From Blastococcus capsensis (lineage in GTDB: Bacteria; Actinomycetota; Actinomycetes; Mycobacteriales; Geodermatophilaceae): DNA of 64,000 bases. Shown piece by piece: positions 41,571 to 50,622 of the stretch. The DNA lies in the NCBI RefSeq assembly GCF_030165005.1, contig NZ_JASNNW010000013.1, forward strand, positions 1-64,000. Direction: 5' to 3'. The position numbers and the translations under genes were made by a program. The notes under the pieces were generated by a model, which was given only the letters and a program-made list of their open reading frames with translations, was not told the DNA's origin and ran no database searches. Position 1 is the first letter of the stretch; each line of letters starts with the position of its first letter.

Positions 41571-41993
41571 TCAGCGGCGGCCGACGTCGGTGATCCGGCC
41601 GAGGGGCACCGCGATGCCGCCGACGGTGGCGACCGCCTCGGTCTTGTCCGTGCCCAGGCGGACGGAGCTGACGACGCCGGTCTTCGCAGCACCCGTGTCG
41701 TCGGTGTAGGTGACGGTCTGGCCCACCATGGCGCCGGCGCTGCTCGAGCGCTGCAGGGCCAGGAGCGAGGCGTTCTGCTTGGTCAGCTCCTCGAGCTTCT
41801 CCACCTGGCTGAAGGTGGCGGTCTGGGCCATCAGCTGGTTGGTGTCCGCGGGGCTGCCCGGGTCCTGGTACTTCATCTGGGCGACCAGGAGCTTGAGGAA
41901 CATGTCCTTGCCCATCTGGTTCCCGCGTTCCACGGCGGCAGTGGCGGCGTGGGGGACGGTGGTGCCGACGGCACCGCTGACTGCGTCCGGCAT
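41571..41993 (-). CDS. flgD: Hook assembly scaffold FlgD (short form)
   Basis: The 140-residue protein contains the conserved FlgD N-terminal region MGKDMFLKLLVAQMKYQDPGSPADTNQL and the helix QTATFSQVEKLEELT, then a short beta region. Many FlgD proteins are about 220 residues; this lacks most of the Ig-like domain, as in short Gram-positive forms. It acts as the temporary cap for hook growth. Confidence 0.93.
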   Translation of the reverse strand: MPDAVSGAVGTTVPHAATAAVERGNQMGKDMFLKLLVAQMKYQDPGSPADTNQLMAQTATFSQVEKLEELTKQNASLLALQRSSSAGAMVGQTVTYTDDTGAAKTGVVSSVRLGTDKTEAVATVGGIAVPLGRITDVGRR

Positions 41994-42008
41994 CGGTGGT
42001 GCCTCCTC

Positions 42009-43472
42009 TCAGACGTGGACGTCCACGCCGGAGGACGTGGATCGGGTGGTGGGCGCGTTCGGTCGCCCTTCCCCGCTATCGGCAGGCCGCCCCCATGACC
42101 GTGACCGTTCGCCGGCCTGGTCCTGCCGCGGTCCCCGGTCGCCGGAGCCCTGCTGGGTCTGCTGCTCGGCGGCGTGCTTGGCCAGCCACGAACCACCGGC
42201 GTCGGCGTCGACCTCCACCTTCGAGGGGCTGAGGCCGGCGGACTCCAGGTCCCGGCGGAGCTCGGGCAGCGCGTCCATCAGGGCTACGCGTCCCAGCTCG
42301 TGCGCTCCGCGCAGGGTGAGGTCCAGCCCGCTCTCGCCGACCGTCACCCGCACCTCGACCGGACCGAGGTTCTCCGGGGTGAGGACGAGCGTCATGGTGT
42401 GCGTGCCGGTGCCGGTCCCGCTGAGCACCGCGACTTGGCGGGCGACCTGGCCGGAGACCGGCAGCGACGCCGCCGTCCCGGTGGCCGCGTCGGTCGTGCC
42501 GACGGCGGCCGCCGGGCCCGTGGCCGGGACGGCCGGTGCCGTCGCCGCCGCGGTGGGGGCCACGTCGGGGACGTCGGTCGGGGCATCCACGGGCGCCTGG
42601 ACGGCGGGCGTGGACGTGGCGCGCGGGTCGGCCTCGGCTCCGGGTCCGCCGTCGCCCGGCTGCCCGGAGCCGGCGAGGACGGTTCCGAGGCCGGCGGCGG
42701 GCGCCGCGGCGCCGGGTGTGCCGGTGGTGGTCGCCGCACCGGCCGGCGGCGGCGGCGCGGGTGCGGCGGCGGCAGCGCCGGACGCGGGCCCCGGGACGGC
42801 GGGCGCGGGCACGACCGTCGCCGGTACCGGACCGGCCGAGGATGTGCCGGGTGCGGGTGCGGGTGCGGGTGCGGGTGCGGGTGCGGGTGCCGCTGCCGGT
42901 GCCGCGCTGATGGGCTGCGCGGCCACGTCGGCCGGCACGGCAGCCGGCGTCGCAGCGCCGGGGACCGGTGTGGGCGGGATGGTCACCGCACCGGGAACGG
43001 CCGGGGTGGCCGCGGTCACCTGGCCCGGGACCGCGGCGGGGCCGAGAGCGCCCCCGGCCTGCCGTACGGCGGACGCGGCGGTCGCCGGCAGCACCGGTCC
43101 GCCGGCGGCGGGGACGGCCCCCGGTCCGGACGTGGCGAGGGCGGCGGTGGCCTGACCCGTGGTGGCCGCGGTACCCGGGGACGTCCCCCCGACGGCGAGC
43201 GCCCACAGCGCGGCGGCCACGCTCGCCGCCGTGGTGTCGACGACGGCGGGCGCCTCGTCGCCGGTCTCGGCGTTCCCCGTGCCGGTCTCCCCGGACGCCT
43301 GCCGGCCGCCGCCCCCGCCACGGGTGGCATCGCCGACCGGGCCACGGCCGTCGGCGAGTGCGCCGTCCAGCGCGGCGGCGAACGGCGCGGCGCTGTCGGC
43401 CCGCCCGCCGTCGGAGGATGCGGTCGACGCGGGACGCGCAACCGGAGCGGTGGCGGTCATGGGAGCGGTCAC
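42009..43472 (-). CDS. fliK: Flagellar hook-length control protein FliK
   Basis: A 487-residue protein, mostly Ala/Pro/Thr/Gly low-complexity sequence. The FliK C-terminal domain is at the end (HTMTLVLTPENLGPVEVRVTV, then LRRDLESAGLSPSKVEVD). It measures hook length and triggers FlhB switching. The start GTG at 43472 is preceded by GCGAGGAGAGATC from the repetitive ribosome-site module. Middle contains PAPAPAPA-type hexamer repeats. Confidence 0.9.
   Translation of the reverse strand: MTAPMTATAPVARPASTASSDGGRADSAAPFAAALDGALADGRGPVGDATRGGGGGRQASGETGTGNAETGDEAPAVVDTTAASVAAALWALAVGGTSPGTAATTGQATAALATSGPGAVPAAGGPVLPATAASAVRQAGGALGPAAVPGQVTAATPAVPGAVTIPPTPVPGAATPAAVPADVAAQPISAAPAAAPAPAPAPAPAPAPGTSSAGPVPATVVPAPAVPGPASGAAAAAPAPPPPAGAATTTGTPGAAAPAAGLGTVLAGSGQPGDGGPGAEADPRATSTPAVQAPVDAPTDVPDVAPTAAATAPAVPATGPAAAVGTTDAATGTAASLPVSGQVARQVAVLSGTGTGTHTMTLVLTPENLGPVEVRVTVGESGLDLTLRGAHELGRVALMDALPELRRDLESAGLSPSKVEVDADAGGSWLAKHAAEQQTQQGSGDRGPRQDQAGERSRSWGRPADSGEGRPNAPTTRSTSSGVDVHV
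42849..42890 (-). repeat. 6-bp tandem repeat in fliK
   Basis: Seven copies of GGGTGC on the plus strand encode a Pro-Ala run in the disordered FliK middle. Confidence 0.9.
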
Positions 43473-43545
43473 GATCTCTCCTCGCTGGCACTCGTCGGTC
43501 CCGTGACCGACGGTGCTCTGTCTCTCGCTGACCTCGCGAGCTCGG
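43473..43545. repeat. RBS-bearing repeat module upstream of fliK
   Basis: Read toward fliK, the spacer contains GACGAGTGCCAGCGAGGAG, a near-copy of the module found before flgK and phoH, and also CGCGAGCTCGG. It supplies the GAGGAG ribosome site of fliK. Confidence 0.55.
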
Positions 43546-44502
43546 TCATCTGTAGGCCTCTGCCTTGCTCATCACGGAACGGACGTAGTTCTGGGTCTCG
43601 GGGTAGGGCGGGATGCCCCCGTAGCGGCTGACCGTTCCGGGCCCGGCGTTGTAGGCCGCCAGTGCCAGCTCGGTCGAGCCGAACTGCTTGGTCAGGCTGC
43701 TGAGGTACTTCGCCGCGCCGTCGATCGCCGCCCCCGGGTCGAGCGCGTTGACGCCCAGGCCCTTCGCGGTGGCCGGCATGAACTGCATGAGGCCCTGCGC
43801 GCCGGCCGGGGAGACCGCCGAGGAGTCGAAGCCGGACTCCTGCTCGGCGACCGCGGCGAGCAGCGAGGGGTCCATCCCGTGCTTGGAGGCGGAGCGGGTG
43901 AACAGGTCCGCGTACGGCACCCCGGCCAGGCGACCGCCCCCGACCGCGGGGGCGGTCGTCGCGGCGGTCGCCTCGGGGAGGACCCGGCGGATCAGCGTCG
44001 GGCTGCCCACCGCCTGCACCTTCACCGACTCGCCGGCCTGCGGAGCGGCGACCATCTGGCCGTTGCCGATGTAGATGCCGACGTGATCGATGCCCGCGCG
44101 CGAGGAGGAGTGGTCGAAGAAGACCAGGTCACCGGGGCGGGCGGTGGCGAGGGAGGCCACGGCCGTGCCGGCGGTGGCCTGCTGCGAGGAGGTGCGGGGC
44201 AGCTCGATGCCCAGGTTTCCGTAGACCAGCTTCGTGAAGCCGGAGCAGTCCAGGCCCTTGCTGGGATCGGTACCGCCCCACAGGTAGGGGACGCCGAGGT
44301 ACTTCTGCGCCTCGCTGACCACCGCGCTCTCCGACGCGCTGCCACCGGCGGCCGACCAGGTGTCCACCGAGGCGCTGCCCGTCAGACCGGCGGCGCGGGC
44401 GGCCGAGGCCCAGCCCGCCGAACTGGTGGACGCCGCGGCCACCGGCTGGAAGCGGGCCTGGATCTCGGTGATCCGGGCCTGCACCGCGCTCAGTCCGTCC
44501 AC
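43546..44502 (-). CDS. NlpC/P60-lytic transglycosylase bifunctional flagellar protein
   Basis: The 318-residue protein combines two cell wall-degrading domains. An NlpC/P60 endopeptidase comes first (KYLGVPYLWGGTDPSKGLDCSGF with catalytic Cys, DHVGIYIGNG with His). An SLT transglycosylase follows (LLAAVAEQESGFDSSAVSPAG with Glu, AQGLMQFMPATA, ALAAYNAGPG). It sits between fliJ and fliK, so it probably makes local holes for the rod. Start GTG 44502 overlaps the fliJ stop region. The predicted protein has no clear signal peptide. Confidence 0.85.
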   Translation of the reverse strand: MDGLSAVQARITEIQARFQPVAAASTSSAGWASAARAAGLTGSASVDTWSAAGGSASESAVVSEAQKYLGVPYLWGGTDPSKGLDCSGFTKLVYGNLGIELPRTSSQQATAGTAVASLATARPGDLVFFDHSSSRAGIDHVGIYIGNGQMVAAPQAGESVKVQAVGSPTLIRRVLPEATAATTAPAVGGGRLAGVPYADLFTRSASKHGMDPSLLAAVAEQESGFDSSAVSPAGAQGLMQFMPATAKGLGVNALDPGAAIDGAAKYLSSLTKQFGSTELALAAYNAGPGTVSRYGGIPPYPETQNYVRSVMSKAEAYR

Positions 44503-44942
44503 GCCGGCCCCCTGAGGCCGGCGGCCCGGACGGCCCGGCCGGTCACGAGGTCGTCGGCCGCCCGCTCCTCGGCGACGTCGGCGGCCTGCTGCAGTGCATG
44601 CCGGTGCCGCTCGGCGAGCCGCTCGAGTCCCTTGGTGCGCTGGGCGGCCGCAGTCCACTCCGCCCGCACGGCCTCGGCCTGCTCGGCCGACGCGATGGCC
44701 ATCGCCCGCGCGTCGGCGGCGTCGGTGGCGGCGGTGCGCAGCAGCACCATCGCCGCCACGAACGAGCCCGCGGGCAGCGACGGCGGCAGCACCGCGCCGG
44801 CCAGCGCCGCCTCCTGCTCGGCGGCCCGCCGGCCGGCGTCGGCGGCGGCGTTCGCGGCCGCGGCGGCCGCGGCGGCCGCGGCGCGCTCCTCGGTGCGGCG
44901 CAGCTCGAGGACCGGCTGCAGCCGGAAGGCCGCGCGCTTCAC
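44490..44942 (-). CDS. fliJ: Flagellar protein FliJ
   Basis: The 150-residue coiled-coil protein begins VKRAAFRLQPVLELRRTEE, the FliJ start, and is composed of long Ala/Glu/Arg helices. FliJ is the ATPase stalk and escorts chaperones. It overlaps fliI by GTGA at 44939-44942 and has no other motif, so the call rests on position, start motif and helix content. Confidence 0.8.
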   Translation of the reverse strand: MKRAAFRLQPVLELRRTEERAAAAAAAAAANAAADAGRRAAEQEAALAGAVLPPSLPAGSFVAAMVLLRTAATDAADARAMAIASAEQAEAVRAEWTAAAQRTKGLERLAERHRHALQQAADVAEERAADDLVTGRAVRAAGLRGPAWTD

Positions 44943-46249
44943 GCGGCCCTCACGATCCGCTGCAGCCACGCCCACGCCTCGGGAGCGGACGTCGACTCAC
45001 CCATCGGCTGCTGCAGGAACGCGTCGATCTGCGGGGCCAGTAGGCGCGCGCGGTCCACCAGCGGGTCGCTGCCGGCCTGGTAGGCGCCGATCTCGATCAG
45101 CTCCCGGACGTCGCGCAGCGCACCCATGAGCCGGCGGATCTCGCGCGCGTCGGCCATCTGCGCCGGCGGCACGACCGCGCCGGCGACGCGGGAGATGGAC
45201 TCCAGCACGTCGATGGCCGGGAAGTGGCCGGTCGTGGCGAGCTTGCGGGTGAGCACGACGTGCCCGTCGAGGATCGAGCGGGCGGTGTCGGCGATCGGCT
45301 CGTTGTGGTCGTCGCCCTCCACCAGCACGGTGTACAGGCCGGTGATGGAGCCGGTGACGCCGGTCCCGGCCTTCTCCAGCAGCTGCGGCATCATCGCGAA
45401 GACGCTCGGCGGGTAGCCGCGTGTCGCCGGCGGCTCGCCCGCCGACAGGCCGACCTCGCGCTGGGCCATCGCGGTGCGGGTGATCGAGTCCATGAGCAGC
45501 AGGACGTCGCGGCCCTCGTCGCGGAACGACTCGGCGATGCGGGTGGCCACGAAGGCCGCCTTCAGCCGCACCAGCGGCGGCTCGTCGGACGTGGCGACGA
45601 CGACGACGGTGCGCGCCATCCCCTCCGCGCCGAGATTCTCCTCGAGGAACTCGCGCACCTCGCGACCACGCTCGCCGATCAGCCCGATGACCCGCACGTC
45701 GGCGTCGGTGCCGCGGGTGATCTGGGCGAGCAGGCTGGACTTGCCGACGCCGGATCCGGCGAAGATGCCCAGGCGCTGCCCCTTGCCGCAGGGCACCAGG
45801 GTGTCCAGCGCGCGGACCCCGAAGGTCAGCGGCTCGGCCACCCGGGCGCGCGAGAGGGCGTGCGGCGTCCGTGTCTCCAGGTCCACCCAGGAGGCCAGGC
45901 CGCCCAGCGGCGGTCCGCCGTCGACCGGACGGCCGAGCCCGTCGAGCACGCGGCCCAGCAGTGCCTCGCCCACGGGGACCTGCAGCGGGCGCCCCGTCGC
46001 GCGGACCGGTGCGCCGGCGTGCACGCCGGACAGGCCGCCGAGCGGCATGCAGGTGAGCCGGTCCCGGCCCACCGCGACGACCTCGGCCAGCAGCGGCTTC
46101 CCGGTGGGGTTGACCTCCACCAGGTCACCGACGGCGGCGCTCACGCCGTCGACGCTCAGCGTCAGGCCCATGGCGCCGGTGACGACGCCGGTCACCTGGG
46201 GACGCGCGGCGGCGCGGGCGCGCTCGAGGACGGTGGCGGGAACGGTCAT
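44939..46249 (-). CDS. fliI: Flagellum-specific ATPase FliI
   Basis: The 436-residue protein has a Walker A FAGSGVGKSSLLAQI near residue 160, GLIGERGREVREFLEENLG, Walker B VLLLMDSITR, and the GYPPSVFAMMPQLLEKAG motif of rotary export ATPases. It powers unfolding of export substrates. ATG overlaps fliH (ATGA) and its stop overlaps fliJ. Confidence 0.97.
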   Translation of the reverse strand: MTVPATVLERARAAARPQVTGVVTGAMGLTLSVDGVSAAVGDLVEVNPTGKPLLAEVVAVGRDRLTCMPLGGLSGVHAGAPVRATGRPLQVPVGEALLGRVLDGLGRPVDGGPPLGGLASWVDLETRTPHALSRARVAEPLTFGVRALDTLVPCGKGQRLGIFAGSGVGKSSLLAQITRGTDADVRVIGLIGERGREVREFLEENLGAEGMARTVVVVATSDEPPLVRLKAAFVATRIAESFRDEGRDVLLLMDSITRTAMAQREVGLSAGEPPATRGYPPSVFAMMPQLLEKAGTGVTGSITGLYTVLVEGDDHNEPIADTARSILDGHVVLTRKLATTGHFPAIDVLESISRVAGAVVPPAQMADAREIRRLMGALRDVRELIEIGAYQAGSDPLVDRARLLAPQIDAFLQQPMGESTSAPEAWAWLQRIVRAA

Positions 46250-47271
46250 GAACCCAGCACCGCCTGGACGCGCTCGAGGGCGGTGCCGAGCTGGGCGTCG
46301 ATGCGGCGCGGCCCGGACTCGGCGATCGCGCCGGCCCGCTCCACCGACGGGTCGCCGATGACGCGCACGGTGTCGGGCAGCTCGGCGAGCGCCTCGGCGG
46401 GCACCTCCGCCAGGTCGTCGGGGTGCAGCCGGACGAGGGCCGGAGCGTCGGCGGGGCAGAAGGTCAGCGCCCGCCGGACGGCGTCCATGGCCGGGTCGTC
46501 GGCGAGCGCGAGCTCGCGGCCGAGGATGTCCTCCACCAGGGTGACGACGGTGCCGACGATCGACTCGCGGATGTCGTCGGCGACCGGTCGGGCGGTCTCC
46601 TCGAGCTGCCGCGCGGCCGCGCCCAGGGCAGCGGTGGCCGAGACCAGCCGGCGCTCCCAGCGGGCCTGCACCTCGGCGAGCCGCTGCTGCGCGTCCCGCT
46701 CGGCCTCGGCGACGACGGCCTCGGCGGCGAGCAGACCTTCGGCGTGGCCGGTGGCGAAGCCCTCGGCGCGGGCCTGCGCACGGAGCCGCGCCAGCTCCTC
46801 GGCGTAGACGTCGCCGAGCCGGAACGAGGGCTTGCCCCCGGCGATCGGACGGTCCTCGGCGCGCCGCACCGAGGTGCGTCGCTCCACGGGGGAGGGCTGC
46901 GCCGGGACGGGTGCCGACGCCGCCGGAGACGGGGCGGCGCGATCCGCCGCGACCGGCAGCTCCTCGACGGCCCCGCGGGCCACCGGTACCGCGGCGGCCG
47001 GCGTCAGCGCGCGCTCGGCCATGACCTCCCGGTACGGCCGGGCCTGCGCGGCCGAGCCGCCGCGCAGGACGGCTCCTTCCCGCGGCGCCCACTGGCGCGA
47101 CTCCGCGCCTCGGTCCGCTCCTCGCTCGTTCCTCGCTGCGATGCTCCCGAGGCTGTCGTCGCGCGGCGCCCACTGGCGCGACTCCGCGCCTCGGTCCGCT
47201 CCTCGCTCGTTCCTCGCTGCGATGCTCCCGAGGCTGTCGTCGCGCGGCGACCGCTCAGGAGACGAAGTCAT
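46246..47271 (-). CDS. fliH: Flagellar assembly protein FliH with tandem-duplicated N-terminus
   Basis: The 341-residue protein has a helical FliH core (ARLRAQARAEGFATGHAEGLLAA, then ARWERRLVSATAALGA) and a globular C-terminal part. The N-terminal first 65 residues are unusual: a 27-residue unit starting PRDDSLGSIAARNERGADRG is present twice in frame, encoded by an 81-bp duplication. FliH inhibits and recruits FliI to the C-ring. Start ATG 47271 with GGTGGGG upstream is favoured over GTG 47280. It overlaps the fliG stop. Confidence 0.88.
   Translation of the reverse strand: MTSSPERSPRDDSLGSIAARNERGADRGAESRQWAPRDDSLGSIAARNERGADRGAESRQWAPREGAVLRGGSAAQARPYREVMAERALTPAAAVPVARGAVEELPVAADRAAPSPAASAPVPAQPSPVERRTSVRRAEDRPIAGGKPSFRLGDVYAEELARLRAQARAEGFATGHAEGLLAAEAVVAEAERDAQQRLAEVQARWERRLVSATAALGAAARQLEETARPVADDIRESIVGTVVTLVEDILGRELALADDPAMDAVRRALTFCPADAPALVRLHPDDLAEVPAEALAELPDTVRVIGDPSVERAGAIAESGPRRIDAQLGTALERVQAVLGS
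47081..47249. repeat. 81-bp tandem duplication inside fliH
   Basis: Copy 1 is 47081-47161, copy 2 47162-47242, and a 7-bp start of a third copy follows. The unit contains CGCTCCTCGCTCGTTCC and GCTGCGATGCTCCCGAGG, the same repeat family as the spacer 34187-34349. The copies are identical and the period of 81 bp keeps the frame. Confidence 0.9.
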
Positions 47272-48313
47272 CGTCCCCACCTCGGTTGATGGTCAGCACA
47301 CCCTGCTCCTCGAGGGTGCGGATGACCGCGACCACCTTCGCCTGCGCCTCCTCGACGGTGCGGGTGCGCACCGGGCCGAGCAGCTCGATCTCCTCGGTGA
47401 GGTTCTCGGCGGCGCGCTCGGAGAGGTTGCGGCGGATCTTGTCCTGCACGTCGGGGCGCACACCCTTGAGCGCGGTGGCCAGGTCGTTGGCCTCCACCTC
47501 GCGCAGCACGAGCTGCAGCGAACGGTCGTCGATGGTGACGATGTCCTCGAAGACGAACATCTGCGAACGGACCTGGTCGGCCAGCTCGGGGTCGGTGCTG
47601 TCCAGCCACTCGAGGATCGAGCGCTCCGTCGGCCGGGGGGAGCGGTTGATGATCTCGACGAGGGTCTCGACACCGCCGACGGTGGTCATGTCCTGGTGAG
47701 CCAGGATCGAGCCCATCCGGCGGCCGAGCTCCTCCTCGACGAGGCGCACCATCTCCGGGGACGTGCGATCCATGGTGGCGATGCGGTGCGCGACCTCGGC
47801 CTGCTGCTCGGGCGCGAAGCCCGACAGCACCTCGGCGGACTGGGCCGCCGTCAGGTGGGCGAGCACGAGCGCGATGACCTGCGGGTGCTCGTCCTTGAGG
47901 AAGGTGACCAGCTGGCGGACGTCGGCGTTGCGCAGCGAGGCGAACGGCACCTCGGTGTAGACGACGTTGAGCCGGGACAGGATGCCCTCGGCCTTGTCCT
48001 GGCCGAGGCCGGCGGCGAGGATCTCGCGGGCGAAGTCGACGCCGCCGCGGCCGACGAACTGCTGGGCGGTCATCAGGCCGTGGAACTCGCGCATGACGTG
48101 GTCGACGTCGCCGAGCTCCACCGAACCGAGCTTCATCAGCTCGCGGGTGATCGCCTCGACCTCGCGCGGCCGCAGCTGGGCCAGCAGCACGCCGGCCTCC
48201 TCCTTGCTCATCTGGGCGAGGAAGACGGCTGCCTTTCGCAGGCCGGGCAGCTCGGGCTTCGCGGGAGTGGCGACGACCGCGCCGGGCATGGTCGGGATGC
48301 TCGCGAGAGTCAT
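47255..48313 (-). CDS. fliG: Flagellar motor switch protein FliG
   Basis: The 352-residue protein has the three FliG armadillo-like domains. It starts LPGLRKAAVFLAQMSKEEAGVLL, has the EHPQVIALVLAHLTAAQSAEVL repeat, and the C-terminal torque helix region IDDRSLQLVLREVEANDLATAL. FliG contacts the stator. Ends DDDFVS. ATG overlaps fliF stop (ATGA). Confidence 0.97.
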   Translation of the reverse strand: MTLASIPTMPGAVVATPAKPELPGLRKAAVFLAQMSKEEAGVLLAQLRPREVEAITRELMKLGSVELGDVDHVMREFHGLMTAQQFVGRGGVDFAREILAAGLGQDKAEGILSRLNVVYTEVPFASLRNADVRQLVTFLKDEHPQVIALVLAHLTAAQSAEVLSGFAPEQQAEVAHRIATMDRTSPEMVRLVEEELGRRMGSILAHQDMTTVGGVETLVEIINRSPRPTERSILEWLDSTDPELADQVRSQMFVFEDIVTIDDRSLQLVLREVEANDLATALKGVRPDVQDKIRRNLSERAAENLTEEIELLGPVRTRTVEEAQAKVVAVIRTLEEQGVLTINRGGDDDFVS

Positions 48314-49902
48314 GATCTCGTCTCGCTCAGCCAGCCGCGCAGCATGGCCGCGACCTCGTCGGGACGCTCGCTGACCATCGTCGAGATCTCCCCCCGGACC
48401 TTGGCCCTCTCGGCGGCTTCGAGCTCGAGCTCCGATGGGGTGAGCGGGACCTCCTGCCGGACGCTGGCCACCCGCAGGCGGTCCAGCTCGGCGAGCATGT
48501 CGTCGTCGAGCTCGAGCGGCTCGTAGTCCTCCTCGACGTCCTCCCGGCGGCGCGAGCGCAGCCAGACGATCAGGACGACCAGCGCGATGCCCGCGGCGAT
48601 GCCGCCGGTGCGGATCATCGACCACATCTGCTCGGCGGCCTCGGCCTCGCGCGCCGCCTCCATCGCCGCGGCGGCGTTCTCGGCCGCGGCGTCGTCGAAC
48701 GGCATCGCGGCGACGGTGATCTCGTCACCCCGCGCCTGGTCCAGGCCGACGGCGTTGGTCATGAGGTCGGTCATCTGCTGCTGGTTGAGGTTGCCGGCGA
48801 CGGCGTCGTCCATGACGACCGAGACGGTGAGTCGTCGCAGCGCCCCCGGGGCCCCCTCGGTCACCTCGACGGTCTTCCCGACGGCGTTGTTGGCCGTCGT
48901 GGACTCCTTCTCGTAGTTCGACTCCCCGCCACCGGCGTTCTCGGCGGCGTCGGGCATGTTCTCCGGGCCGAGGATCCCGCCGACCGGAGCGCCGCCACCC
49001 TCGTAGGTCTCGGTGGTCGTCTGCTCCGAGATGGGCGGCGTGCCCTCCTGGAAGTCGTAGGTCTCGGTGGTGGTGTTGCGCTGGTTGAGGTCGACGTCGG
49101 CACGGACCGACACGACGGCGTTCCCGGTGCCGACGACCTGGTCGAGGATCTTCTGGGCGTTGGCGGCGAGCCGGTTCTCGTACTCCTGCTCCACCTGCGA
49201 GCGGGCGTCGCCGGCCGCGGCGGTGATGCCCTGCCCGGGGGAGGAGAGCACCTGGCCGGTGGCGTCCGCGACGGTGACCTGGTCGGGGTCCATGTCCTGG
49301 ATGCTGGACGAGACCAGGTTGGTGACCGCCTGGATCTGCTCGCCGGACAGCGCCGTGCCGGGAGTCAGGTCGAGCAGCACCGATGCGGTGGGTTCGGCCT
49401 TGTCGGTCACGAACACCTCGTCCTCGGGCAGCGCCACGTGCACGACGGCGGAGTTGACGCCCGCCAGCGACTCGAGCGTGTTGGCCAGCTCGCCCTCCAG
49501 CGCCCGCTGGTAGGTCACCTGCTGCTGGAACTCGCTGGTGGTGATGCCCTGCTTGTCGAGGAGGGCGTAGCCGGTGTCCTGGCCGGCCGGCAGACCCTTG
49601 CCGCTCATGGCCAGCCTCAGGTCGTACACCTTGTCCTTGGCCACCATGATCGTGCTGCCGCCGTCGGCGAGCTCGTAGGAGACGCCCTGGGCGTTCAGCT
49701 CCTCGACGATCGCGGAGGCGTCGGAGGCGGCCAGGTTGGAGAACAGCGGGGCCTGGGTCGGCGTGGTGATCCAGCTGTAGAAGAAGAACCCGCCGAGGGT
49801 CAGCCCGGCCAGCAGGAGGCCGATGACGACCTTCTGCCCCAGGCTGATCGTGTCGAACGTGGAGCGGGCCCGCTCCAGCGTCCCGGCGAGTGCCGACGTC
49901 AT
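48310..49902 (-). CDS. fliF: Flagellar MS-ring protein FliF
   Basis: The 530-residue protein has an N-terminal span (VVIGLLLAGLTLGGFFFYSWI). The ring-building YscJ/FliF domain follows (DASAIVEELNAQGVSYELADGGSTIMVAKDKVYDLRLAM) with VQQ-type core motifs, a second C-terminal span (AAGIALVVLIVWLRSRR), and the FliG-binding tail. It forms the first ring of the basal body. Start overlaps the fliE stop. Confidence 0.97.
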   Translation of the reverse strand: MTSALAGTLERARSTFDTISLGQKVVIGLLLAGLTLGGFFFYSWITTPTQAPLFSNLAASDASAIVEELNAQGVSYELADGGSTIMVAKDKVYDLRLAMSGKGLPAGQDTGYALLDKQGITTSEFQQQVTYQRALEGELANTLESLAGVNSAVVHVALPEDEVFVTDKAEPTASVLLDLTPGTALSGEQIQAVTNLVSSSIQDMDPDQVTVADATGQVLSSPGQGITAAAGDARSQVEQEYENRLAANAQKILDQVVGTGNAVVSVRADVDLNQRNTTTETYDFQEGTPPISEQTTTETYEGGGAPVGGILGPENMPDAAENAGGGESNYEKESTTANNAVGKTVEVTEGAPGALRRLTVSVVMDDAVAGNLNQQQMTDLMTNAVGLDQARGDEITVAAMPFDDAAAENAAAAMEAAREAEAAEQMWSMIRTGGIAAGIALVVLIVWLRSRRREDVEEDYEPLELDDDMLAELDRLRVASVRQEVPLTPSELELEAAERAKVRGEISTMVSERPDEVAAMLRGWLSETRS

Positions 49903-50216
49903 CAGATCTGCATCCTCATGATCTCGTTGAAGGCCGCGACGGCCTGGTTCTTGATCGTCACGACCATCTCGGTCGCCAGGCCGGACTCAGCGCTGGCGAT
50001 CATGTAGTCGTGCACGTCCTTCAGGTCACCGGTGGCGGCCTGGACGGCCAGGTCCGAGGTCGCCGACTGGGTGGCCTGGAGCTTGTCGAAGGTGGCGGCG
50101 AGGACGGCGGCGAAGCCGTCGGCTCCCTCGGTGGCCGGAGTGCCGCGGGTGCTGCCGGCGACTCCGGTGACCGCACCGATGCCGACCGGCGGGATGCCGC
50201 CGAGCGGGATGGTCAT
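49902..50216 (-). CDS. fliE: Flagellar hook-basal body protein FliE
   Basis: The 104-residue protein ends in the FliE signature: LKDVHDYMIASAESGLATEMVVTIKNQAVAAFNEIMRMQI (read in parts), and begins with a short Gly-rich stretch. FliE connects MS ring and rod. Its ATG overlaps the flgC stop and its stop overlaps the fliF start, so translation is coupled. Confidence 0.95.
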   Translation of the reverse strand: MTIPLGGIPPVGIGAVTGVAGSTRGTPATEGADGFAAVLAATFDKLQATQSATSDLAVQAATGDLKDVHDYMIASAESGLATEMVVTIKNQAVAAFNEIMRMQI

Positions 50217-50620
50217 CAGCGCTTCCCGAGCTGCAGCGCGGCCTGGTAGGCGCTGGTGGCCCGCTCGACGACGGCGAGGTTCGCCTGGTAGCCGCGCTGC
50301 GCCATCATCATGTGGGTCATCTGGTCGCCGAGGTCGATGTCGGGGTACTTCACGTAGCCCTCGTCGTCGGCCAGCGGGTGGTTCGGCTCGTAGACCAGCC
50401 GGCCCTCGGGGTCGCCGAACTCCGCCCGGGCGACGCGGACGCCGCCCTCGCCGGTGCCGTAGTCGACCGCCTGGGCGACGACCAGCCGCGCCTGGAAGGC
50501 GTCCTCGTCGGTGCGCCGCACCGTGTTGATGTTCGCGATGTTGTCGGCAGCGGCGTCGAGCCACTTCCGGTGCGTCATCAGCCCGGACTGGGAGATGCTC
50601 AGGGCCTGGAACACGCTCAT
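50216..50620 (-). CDS. flgC: Flagellar proximal rod protein FlgC
   Basis: The 134-residue protein has the rod N-terminus MSVFQALSISQSGLMTHRK, then DAAADNIANINTVRR, and the FlgC C-terminal MMMAQRGYQANLAVVERATSA. It forms the proximal rod with FlgB. 2 bp downstream of flgB. Confidence 0.96.
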   Translation of the reverse strand: MSVFQALSISQSGLMTHRKWLDAAADNIANINTVRRTDEDAFQARLVVAQAVDYGTGEGGVRVARAEFGDPEGRLVYEPNHPLADDEGYVKYPDIDLGDQMTHMMMAQRGYQANLAVVERATSAYQAALQLGKR

Positions 50621-50622
50621 GG

